22,171 nucleotides of DNA, taken from positions 1-22,171 of the IMG/VR virus record IMGVR_UViG_3300034073_001813; one strand, written 5' to 3'. This stretch comes from a virus. Within the stretch, counting starts at the first letter, position 1, and every line of letters begins with the position of its first letter. The notes beneath the pieces are model-generated. The model saw nothing but the letters and a program-made list of their open reading frames with translations. It made no database searches and was not told where the DNA came from. Position numbers and translations under genes: made by a program. This document shows positions 16,886-22,171 of this stretch, piece after piece.

Positions 16886-17977
16886 CTAGTCTCCAAGCTC
16901 CGCAATCCCAACCGGCACCGCAGTCGGTCCCCAGACCGGATCGATTTCCACCCGTCCGAATCGCGACAAAGACATTCCGTTGCGCCATCGCTCATATCGC
17001 CCTTTGCCGAGGATCTCGCGTTGCTCGTCGGCCGTCAAGGTGTCGAATAGCTCTTCCTTGGTCGGGATCCGCGGCCGCACGTCCGGTGCTTCGGGATCGC
17101 CGGATAGCTCGGCCAAGCTCTTCGGCACCGGCACCATGACGCACCGGCAATTCGGATGGGACGGCATGATCTCGCTGGTTTTGTGCATGGTGCCGTGCAG
17201 CGCCCAGCAGACCATGCAAACCCGCGAATCACCGGCGCAAGCCCGCACCCAGCCATCGAGCACGTCGGCGTTGGCCATGTAGGTCTGGCGGTTCGCTTCC
17301 CGCGCGGCGCGGATCATCTCCGTCCTGGCGATGGTCTCCATCCGTCGGTAGGACGCCTGCCCGACCTTGACCATGCCATCGGCCACGGCCCGCGGCCCGA
17401 TCCCGGTCGGTGCCAATTGCTCGAGCATGAGCTGGGCGGCGGGACCGACCTCGGCGTACACCGCGGCGAGCGGCGAGCCGTCGCCGGCGAACCCGACCAG
17501 CTGGTCGAGCACGTCCCGGCTGGGAGTTTTCAGATCCCATCGCACTCCGGCCCGCACGATGTCCTGGGACGCAATGTCGGCAACCCGCGATGCGCTGTCG
17601 ACCGCGAAGTCGATCAACGCGAGCTGGCCGTCGCGGGTTTGCTCGACGGCGAATCGCTCGTACTCGTTGATCGCCGCCAACAGCTCGGCACCCGCGGCGT
17701 CGAATCGTTGGCGAAGCAGGACGGTCTGGCGGTCGGGCGCGATGCCCTGGGCTTCAAGGTCGTCGATCTCCTGGCGTATCTCGGCCAATCGATCCATGAC
17801 GCCTTCGAGCGCGTTGGCGTAGGCTTCGCGCATGCGCTGGACCACCGCCATGTCCCGGCGCTCGAGGCCGGCTCTGAAACGCCTTGCGGCGCGCCAGAGC
17901 TCGTTGTCCTCGAGCGATTGCTTTGTCGCTATTCGGTTGTCAACATGCGAAAAGGGATCTCGTCGGCGTCCTCCCAC
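16886..17977 (-). CDS. Minor head protein (SPP1 gp7 / Mu F type head morphogenesis)
   Basis: About 363 residues from a GTG at 17977, overlapping the end of portal by 49 bases. A GGGGGA sequence lies 9 bases upstream, but the start is uncertain because no ATG occurs in frame until 17851, and the residues before that look genuine. An N-terminal helical half includes MAVVQRMREAYANALEGV. The C-terminal half has the minor head protein signature: IARTEMIRAAREANRQ, then a cysteine/histidine set CMVCWALHGT followed by PSHPNCRC. Family members associate with portal and act during head assembly or DNA ejection. Placement between portal and protease is standard. Confidence 0.85.
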   Translation of the reverse strand: MGGRRRDPFSHVDNRIATKQSLEDNELWRAARRFRAGLERRDMAVVQRMREAYANALEGVMDRLAEIRQEIDDLEAQGIAPDRQTVLLRQRFDAAGAELLAAINEYERFAVEQTRDGQLALIDFAVDSASRVADIASQDIVRAGVRWDLKTPSRDVLDQLVGFAGDGSPLAAVYAEVGPAAQLMLEQLAPTGIGPRAVADGMVKVGQASYRRMETIARTEMIRAAREANRQTYMANADVLDGWVRACAGDSRVCMVCWALHGTMHKTSEIMPSHPNCRCVMVPVPKSLAELSGDPEAPDVRPRIPTKEELFDTLTADEQREILGKGRYERWRNGMSLSRFGRVEIDPVWGPTAVPVGIAELGD

Positions 17978-19644
17978 GCCGGCTCGTCCCCCAATTGCTT
18001 TGCGAGGCGCTCGCCTCGCATGATCTTGTCGCGGAGCCGGGTGGCCCAGCGATACCCGGCGTCGCCTCCCCAGAGATCCCAGGCCACGCGGCCGGGAGAC
18101 GGGAACCCGTCCTCGCCGGCATTGAATCCCTCGGCCTCTTTGTCGACTTCGTGCCGGCGGAAAAACGAGTACATCCGCAGGATGGTGTCCTCGCGGATAA
18201 CGCCGCCGTTGGCGATCTGGTTGGCGCGGGCGAGTCCGACGCGGGTGCCGCCGGCCTTGCCCTGGCGCTTCCACTCGAGCGCGCGCTTGGCGGCGTCCTG
18301 CATCGCTTCGGTCGGATAAGACTTGACATCGAGCGAACGGACGGCGGGCATAGGCTCGGCAGCCGGGACATCGGTGCCGGGATACATCGCGCCTTCGTCC
18401 TCGGCGTCGGGCTCGATGCCGGCGATGCGCTTGGCTTCGGCGCGATCGATGATGCCGGCTTTGTACAGCCGCTCCGAGCGCTGGGCTTCGGCGGCGAGGT
18501 CGTCGGCCAGAGCCCGCACCGCCGAAACGTCGAACTCGAGGTAATCGCCATCGGCGGATTCGGGGTATTCCGGCAGCAGTCCCAGCGTGATCGCTTCGGC
18601 AACCTGCGCCATGAGCGGAATCATGCCGTCTTCCCAGGCGGCTTGCTGGGCGCGTTCGTAGTTGCTGTAGGTCGATCGGTCGAGACCGGAGCCGAGTCCC
18701 AGCACCATCGGGTTGAGGCCGAGCGCGGAGCAGATGCGCTCCTCAGGCAGTCGTCGCACTTGATCGAGCGCCAGCTCGGTCGGCGACAGCGAGACGCGAT
18801 CGACCTTGTAGGCCGACTGCATCACAGCCACGCCGCCCGCGCCGTCGCCCGAGAAGTTTTCCTGCAACCGGCGCTTGAGCGCCCGCGCCGAATCCTCGTC
18901 GACGTCGACCATCTGGTCGCGTGCGTCGGGGCCAATGATCAACGCCGGCATCGCGTTGTTACGCATCAGGCCATAGGCTGTGCTCGAGGCGGCGTTGTCG
19001 GTGGCGATCTCGCGCAGGACCGACGTCAGCGCCGAGCGTCCCAAACGCAGGTCGTTGGGATCGCGGGAGTATCGGATATGGATGATATCGGCCGGATCGA
19101 TCTGGTAGGTTGCATTGTCGGCGGTGTACACCCAATACTTGATCGGCTGCTCCGTTTCGCCGACGGGTCGCATCATGTCCGCCGGCAGGTATTGCAGGTA
19201 GGTCGGCACGCCGGCCACGTTGTTGGACCGCACCTTGCGGATGTAGGCATTGCCCAGCAGCTTGTAATCGGTGATCACCCAGCTCCAAAACACCGACGGC
19301 GCGATGCCGGGCTGTGGAGCGCGCAGGATGTCGAGCGCCGGGTGCTCGGGCAGCATCTCCGACTGGCCGTCCGGCATCGGCCGCATGATCTGGGGGACGC
19401 CCTGCGCCCAGTTGCGGATGTACCAGTCCATCGCAACGGCCACGATCGAGTTGAGGCCGAGGTCGCCGCACTCGCGGGCCCAGTCGCGATGCGATCCTGG
19501 CAGCCGGCGCGTGAGGAGGGATTGAAGCTGGCCGGAGCCGACGCCGATCGACGTGTTGGATCGGGAGGCAAGCGGCGGCGGCAACGGCTCGTTTCGTCGA
19601 GCCGCCGCCTTCCAGGCGTCGCGCATCCTACCCAATAATCCCAA
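17929..19644 (-). CDS. Portal protein with C-terminal extension domain
   Basis: A 571-residue HK97-type portal, the ring at the capsid vertex through which DNA enters. Portal-like features include AMDWYIRNWAQGVPQ at about 71-85, LLGNAYIRKV (about 129), the PADIIHIRY segment (about 184), GRSALTSVL (about 202) and the PEERICSALGLNPMVLG segment at about 300-316. The canonical portal ends near residue 430. Residues 442-550 form an extra module beginning YPTEAMQDAAKRALEW and containing RRHEVDKEAEGF and GRVAWDLWGGDAG; I recall similar modules in other phage structural proteins, but its role is unknown to me. The start is TTG, chosen because GGGAGG (19652-19657) lies 7 bases upstream. The 3' end overlaps the next gene's likely start. 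Confidence 0.9.
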   Translation of the reverse strand: MGLLGRMRDAWKAAARRNEPLPPPLASRSNTSIGVGSGQLQSLLTRRLPGSHRDWARECGDLGLNSIVAVAMDWYIRNWAQGVPQIMRPMPDGQSEMLPEHPALDILRAPQPGIAPSVFWSWVITDYKLLGNAYIRKVRSNNVAGVPTYLQYLPADMMRPVGETEQPIKYWVYTADNATYQIDPADIIHIRYSRDPNDLRLGRSALTSVLREIATDNAASSTAYGLMRNNAMPALIIGPDARDQMVDVDEDSARALKRRLQENFSGDGAGGVAVMQSAYKVDRVSLSPTELALDQVRRLPEERICSALGLNPMVLGLGSGLDRSTYSNYERAQQAAWEDGMIPLMAQVAEAITLGLLPEYPESADGDYLEFDVSAVRALADDLAAEAQRSERLYKAGIIDRAEAKRIAGIEPDAEDEGAMYPGTDVPAAEPMPAVRSLDVKSYPTEAMQDAAKRALEWKRQGKAGGTRVGLARANQIANGGVIREDTILRMYSFFRRHEVDKEAEGFNAGEDGFPSPGRVAWDLWGGDAGYRWATRLRDKIMRGERLAKQLGDEPAWEDADEIPFRMLTTE

Positions 19645-19663
19645 TGGCCGGCCTCCCGATATG

Positions 19664-19697
19664 AAAAACCCCGCGTCGACTCAATGTCGGCGCGGGG
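19664..19697 (-). terminator. Intrinsic terminator 2, just upstream of portal
   Basis: On the minus strand CCCCGCG pairs with CGCGGGG, with a further CGAC/GTCG pairing after one mismatch and a 5-base loop, followed by five T residues. The portal ribosome binding site GGGAGG starts only about 6 bases after the T run, so this may act as an attenuator of the head operon. Confidence 0.75.
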
Positions 19698-19722
19698 CCA
19701 TGAGGAGAAACTCTAACACCCC

Positions 19723-19752
19723 AGTGTACTGTTCTGCGGGATTCGACGTCAA
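19723..19752 (-). promoter_or_regulatory. Possible sigma70-like promoter between the two terminators
   Basis: TTGACG (19747-19752, 5 of 6 consensus) and TACACT (19723-19728, 4 of 6) are separated by 18 bases, placing a start near 19715. It could restart transcription for the head genes after terminator 1, but terminator 2 lies between it and the portal start. It would then make either an attenuated leader or a short RNA of roughly 50 bases. Weak evidence from consensus matching only. Confidence 0.35.
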
Positions 19753-19778
19753 CGAATCGGCAAAGTTCCCCTTAACGC

Positions 19779-19806
19779 AAAAAAAGCCCTCCGGCGAACC
19801 GGAGGG
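19779..19806 (-). terminator. Intrinsic terminator 1 between terL and portal
   Basis: On the minus strand a perfect 8-bp stem CCCTCCGG/CCGGAGGG with a TTCG tetraloop is followed by C and seven T residues. This is a textbook rho-independent terminator and would end transcription coming from the terminase genes. Confidence 0.9.
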
Positions 19807-19888
19807 TAGATGCATGGCGATCCAGAATCACTTGGACCGGTGGTTAGTTCGCCGGCGTCAACGTCGATTCCTTCTGCACGGATCGGGG

Positions 19889-19930
19889 GGAGCTGGTGAC
19901 TTATTGGGTGGAGCTGGTGACTTATCGGGG
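19889..19930. repeat. Tandem 21-base direct repeat, two copies
   Basis: Two adjacent 21-base units starting GGAGCTGGTGACTTAT (19889-19909 and 19910-19930) differ at a few positions, and the first five bases of a third unit follow. They lie in the non-coding gap between terL and portal. They could be protein-binding sites or a replication slippage product. Confidence 0.7.
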
Positions 19931-19936
19931 GGAGCA

Positions 19937-19966
19937 GATCGTTTCGTCGATCCCAACAAAACGATC
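19937..19966 (-). other. Inverted repeat overlapping the terL stop codon
   Basis: Sequences beginning GATCGTTT and ending AAACGATC form a stem of about 10 bp with one wobble around a 10-base loop. The repeat overlaps the terL stop. No run of T follows on either strand, so it is not a standard intrinsic terminator. It may protect or end the terL message, or be incidental. Confidence 0.5.
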
Positions 19967-21146
19967 AGACCGCCGCGAAGCTTCGGCGGGAACCGAGCGC
20001 CAGCCAGGCGTAGGCCGTGGCATCGACGGCGTCGTCGTGCCGACCGACCGGGAACGAAAGCAGCTCGTCGGCGAACCATGCCGGCAGGTCGGGTGCGTGT
20101 ACGACGAGACCTTGCTCGTATCGGGCCTCCAGCGGCCCAAACCTCGTCACCTTGTCGCGGTCCGGCCTGATTCCCCGCACCGGCAATTTGGTGCGCCGTA
20201 GGAGCTCCTGGACGACTGCCGCCTGGTATTGCACCTGCTCGATGCCGATCGAGACCGGCGACCACTTCGCGGCCATTTGCTCGACGAAGCGCAGGACGCC
20301 GTCGAATGGTGCGCGGATCCGCGCCGCGTCGCGGATGTACACGATGCCGTCGTCCCCGCGGGATAGCACCACGGCGGCCGTGTAGTCGGCCTCGGCCTTG
20401 GTGCTGATCGCAAGGTCGACTCCCATGACGCACGACAGGCCATCCGGCGCGGTGCCGGTGCGAAGCCACTCGCGCTTTATGCGAGCGCCGGCGGCATCGA
20501 CAAACTCGGCGAGGTACTCCTGCCGGTACGCAATGCTGGGGAGGCTCGACGCCGCGGCCTCGACCTCGCCGGGATCGATGTACGGATTGCTGGTGGTCGG
20601 CATCTGCCACCGCGCCCACTCGGGATCGGCATCGGCCAGATCGTAGAGGACGCTGAAGTAGTTCCGACCCTTCGGGGTGCTGAGAAAAAATGCGTCTCCG
20701 CGCCAGTCGGTCAGCGTCGGCCGTATCGCCTCCGTCCAGGCCTCCTCGAGGTGCCGTGCCATCGCGGCCTCGTCGATCACCACGCGCTGGTATTTGCGCC
20801 CGCGAGCGACGGTGCTGGGGTCGTCGAGCGTCCAGTAGTCGATCGCCGCGCCCGTGATCAGCTCGATGCGCGGTGCCGGCGTCTGCACCGCGCGCCGGAT
20901 CACCGGCTGATAGATCCGCTTGTGGTCGTTGTACGCCTCCTCGAGGAGCCGGTAGGTCGGTGCAAACCATGCGACCGATCGAGCCGCCTTGAGGATCGGA
21001 TCGGCGAGCAGGTTACCACCGAGCGTGGTCTTGCCAAAGCGTCGGCCTTCTCAGCCACAGGCGAGGACATTGTAACGCCTCGCCTGTGCCAGTATCTCCA
21101 TTTGCGCGCTATGTGGCCTAGGAAGGATAAGTTTAATGTCGCTCAT
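19965..21146 (-). CDS. terL: Terminase large subunit (ATPase/nuclease) with an in-frame TGA just before Walker A
   Basis: The packaging motor and DNA-cutting subunit. From the ATG at 21146 the frame reads MSDIKLILPRPHSAQ and continues to codon 31, as terminase N-termini do. Codon 32 is TGA (21051-21053). The same frame continues with E33 and Walker A GRRFGKT at 34-40, Walker B VVIDEA at about 122, the coupling motif LSTPKGR at about 155, nuclease aspartate D244, glutamate E303 and the final HDDAVDA cluster at about 370-376. All motifs are intact. Skipping codons 32-34 gives a 390-residue protein with the typical CGRRFGKT sequence. Without recoding, only a 31-residue peptide would be made. The first later start in frame, GTG at 20903, lacks the ATPase loop. 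The first 31 codons use different codons (ctt, cct, agg, ata) from the rest. It could be a functional recoded gene, a recent pseudogene or an assembly error. Confidence 0.85.
21045..21056 (-). other. Candidate translational bypass site: GGC TGA GAA GGC
   Basis: Read on the minus strand, a glycine codon GGC is followed directly by TGA, then GAA, then an identical GGC, then CGA CGC encoding the start of Walker A. If peptidyl-tRNA left the first GGC and re-paired with the second, translation would continue as CGRRFGKT, the sequence expected for this family. The two GGC codons can also pair across a GAGAA loop to give a 4-bp hairpin. T4 gene 60 has matched Gly codons with a stop immediately after the take-off codon, which is known to be bypassed. 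Here the gap is nine bases rather than fifty. Bypass is inferred, not shown. Confidence 0.5.
21056..21088 (-). other. 11-bp perfect inverted repeat ending in the first GGC codon
   Basis: Arms CACAGGCGAGG (21056-21066) and CCTCGCCTGTG (21078-21088) are perfect complements around an 11-base loop. In the minus-strand mRNA the hairpin covers terminase codons for about AQARRYNVLACG and its last base is the first base of the GGC codon before TGA. Its position resembles the 5' stem-loop known to help bypassing in T4 gene 60. It could also be a nuclease recognition palindrome, or chance within a coding region. Confidence 0.7.
21120..21127 (+). promoter_or_regulatory. Ribosome binding site of the HNH gene, inside terL coding DNA
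   Basis: AGGAAGGA lies 8 bases before the ATG at 21136. It is antisense to codons 7-9 of terL, and the two genes' 5' ends overlap by 11 bases head to head. It decides in favour of the longer HNH start. A TATACT sequence at 21162-21167 is too close to the inner ATG at 21175 to act as an ordinary promoter with a leader. Confidence 0.55.
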
Positions 21147-21759
21147 TCTTCAACCACACGGTATACTCTTTAACATGAAACGAATCTGTCAGCATTGCCA
21201 AAAACAGTATGATACGCCTCCGTCCCAACGTCCTAAATTTTGCTCTTCCGCATGTGCTGGACTCGCGAAGCGAAAATCGCAAGACAGGAAATGTATCTGC
21301 TGTGGTGCATATTTTACCTGCCCCCCAAGCCGAGCGTCTATCTATTGTTCAAAGTCTTGCCATAGGACTCATAAGAATCTGATTGCTAATCCAAATTGGT
21401 CTCGAGACATTACTGGATGCAACAATCCGATGTTTGGGGTCAGGAGAGTCGGCGAGTCGAACCCTATGTTTGGCAGAAGGAAAGAAGAATCACCTCGATG
21501 GAAAGGCGGCAGAAAAATCAGGAAGGATGGATACGTCATCGTATGCGTGCCTGATGATTACCCAAATCCGTGTTCTAAGCATTCATCTGGTACGAAATAT
21601 GCTTTAGAGCATAGGATTGTCATGGAGCAAAATCTAGGACGATACTTAACTCCAATCGAAGTGGTTCATCACATCGACAGAAATCCTTCCAATAACAAGA
21701 TTGAAAATTTGAAATTGTACGCATCGCACGCGGAACATATACGGGAAGAGCACTCGTAA
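21136..21759 (+). CDS. HNH homing endonuclease with zinc-ribbon and NUMOD3-like motifs
   Basis: A 207-residue protein and the only convincing plus-strand gene. Two CxxC-type clusters (about residues 18-75) suggest zinc ribbons. Two NPMFG repeats at about 97-112 resemble NUMOD3 DNA-binding motifs and are followed by SPRWKGG. An HNH nuclease core follows at about 158-201 (EHRIVM, then VVHHIDRNPSNN, then ASHAEH), with candidate metal and catalytic residues H178, H179, N187 and H198/H201. Known relatives cut DNA at a specific site and spread their own gene. The ATG at 21136 has an AGGAAGGA ribosome binding site 8 bases upstream. An inner ATG at 21175 (MKRICQHC) looks more like the usual family start but has no such site. 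The gene is AT-richer than its surroundings and I found no GATC in it, unlike the flanks. HNH proteins beside terminases can also help packaging, but the orientation and NUMOD3-like motifs favour a homing gene. Confidence 0.9.
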   Translation: MSLILQPHGILFNMKRICQHCQKQYDTPPSQRPKFCSSACAGLAKRKSQDRKCICCGAYFTCPPSRASIYCSKSCHRTHKNLIANPNWSRDITGCNNPMFGVRRVGESNPMFGRRKEESPRWKGGRKIRKDGYVIVCVPDDYPNPCSKHSSGTKYALEHRIVMEQNLGRYLTPIEVVHHIDRNPSNNKIENLKLYASHAEHIREEHS

Positions 21760-21761
21760 AA

Positions 21762-22136
21762 TCAGTTTTTCGTTGCGTCGGCCGGCGCGAGCTCCTCGGC
21801 ATACTCGACGACGACTCGGACCGCACCTCCATCGGCTCCGGTCTGTTCCTGGCGAGCGGACCAGTCCTGCTTCATTTTGCGCTCGAGCCACCATGCCGCG
21901 GCTTGCCACGACTCGTCGGCCGCGGTGCGGACCCGCTGGACCATCGCCAGCTCCGCGTCGGCTTCGGCTGCTTTTACGTCGTCCGCAAATTCCGCGTATC
22001 GGACCAGCCATCGAGCAAAAGTGTCTTGATCGATTCCGCCGGCCCACGAAGCTGCGCGCCTGGTGTTGCCGGCTCGCAATGTGTCAATGATTCGCTGGTG
22101 ACGGTCGGCGTTGTATTTTGGCGGTCGTCCTGCCAT
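21762..22136 (-). CDS. terS: Terminase small subunit (DNA-recognition subunit of the packaging motor)
   Basis: A 124-residue protein. It would recognise the viral DNA and load it on to the large terminase subunit. It begins MAGRPPKYN, a common start for small terminases, followed by a predicted helix-turn-helix at about residues 12-45 with the phrase QDTFARWL. A charged helical stretch follows (about 48-95), then a short acidic tail. An AGGAG ribosome binding site lies 7 bases before the ATG. Its position directly ahead of the large subunit supports the call. Its stop codon lies only two bases from the stop of the opposite-strand HNH gene, so that gene is inserted tail-to-tail against it without damaging it. 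The family assignment rests on the N-terminal motif, size and position rather than on any single diagnostic residue. Confidence 0.8.
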   Translation of the reverse strand: MAGRPPKYNADRHQRIIDTLRAGNTRRAASWAGGIDQDTFARWLVRYAEFADDVKAAEADAELAMVQRVRTAADESWQAAAWWLERKMKQDWSARQEQTGADGGAVRVVVEYAEELAPADATKN

Positions 22137-22171
22137 GATCGATCTCCTTGGTCTGCCTTGCGTTGTTGGAG

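Larger units (their letters stand above)
21045..21761. mobile_element. Putative HNH homing cassette (endonuclease gene plus recoded terL 5' end and TGA insertion)
   Basis: The stretch between the terS stop and the terL Walker A codons differs from both sides. It is AT-richer, I found no GATC in it although GATC is dense in the flanks, and it carries an opposite-strand HNH gene. It ends at the TGA GAA GGC insertion. Homing endonucleases copy flanking DNA during repair, so the unusual codons in the first 31 codons of terL could be co-converted donor sequence. The boundaries are my inference from composition. There are no terminal repeats. Confidence 0.55.

Noticed and set aside
17884-19638. Long plus-strand open frame opposite portal
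   Set aside because: Antisense shadow; low-complexity arginine/histidine-rich translation and no motif.
19889-19930. CRISPR-like repeat
   Set aside because: The two units are directly adjacent with no spacers, and no cas gene is present.
19553-20170. Plus-strand open frame across the terL-portal gap
   Set aside because: It overlaps both terminators and the ends of two real genes, has no ribosome binding site and shows repeat-derived Gly-rich sequence.
19965-20903. GTG at 20903 as the true terL start
   Set aside because: This would drop the Walker A motif, while a convincing terminase N-terminus and GRRFGKT lie upstream in the same frame.
21051-21053. TGA as a reassigned tryptophan codon
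   Set aside because: TGA ends many other genes here with correct lengths and overlaps (for example terS, portal neighbours, tape measure), so a general code change is not supported.
21045-21053. Intron or intein at the terL P-loop
   Set aside because: The extra sequence is only nine bases; no splicing element fits, and the HNH gene lies outside terL rather than within it.
21162-21167. TATACT as the HNH promoter
   Set aside because: It is only 7 bases from the inner ATG, has no clear -35 box, and the better ribosome binding site lies upstream of it.

Overview
The window is the packaging, head and tail assembly module of a tailed phage or prophage with HK97-type head genes and a siphovirus-like tail. 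Almost everything is on the minus strand, so the biological order runs from base 22171 down to base 1. The DNA is GC-rich, genes are packed tightly (ATGA, TGATG, TAATG and GTGA stop/start overlaps), and GATC is very frequent. This points to a phage of a high-GC bacterium. The host cannot be named from the sequence, and no integrase, repressor or replication gene is present to show whether it is a prophage.

Layout in transcription order: terminase small subunit (22136-21762); an AT-richer HNH endonuclease gene on the opposite strand (21136-21759); terminase large subunit (21146-19965); a 320-base gap with two minus-strand terminators and a promoter-like sequence; portal with an extra C-terminal domain; minor head protein; prohead protease; major capsid protein; a possible decoration protein; a connector candidate; a head-closure candidate. 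A block of about 4.5 kb follows (a small membrane protein, two unknown or adhesin-like proteins, a 621-residue fibre-like protein and a small protein sharing its C-terminal domain). Then come gp10-like tail completion, tail terminator candidate, major tail protein, two tail-assembly chaperone frames joined by a -1 frameshift site, tape measure, tail hub/tip, a small beta-rich structural protein, and a large tail-tip or fibre protein that runs off the left edge.

The most striking observation is at the start of the terminase large subunit. Its first 31 codons are intact and lead straight into the Walker A motif, but an in-frame TGA sits directly before it, in the arrangement GGC TGA GAA GGC. 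Removing nine bases (TGA GAA GGC) restores the family-typical CGRRFGKT sequence exactly. The stop follows a Gly codon, an identical Gly codon lies six bases downstream of it, an 11-bp perfect hairpin ends in the first Gly codon, and a homing-type HNH gene lies immediately upstream of the gene start. This closely parallels phage T4 gene 60, where a homing endonuclease gene (mobA) and a translational bypass sequence beginning with an in-phase stop form one mobile cassette. I infer a possible compact bypass/homing cassette in a terminase gene. A simple disabling 9-base insertion or an assembly error remain real alternatives.
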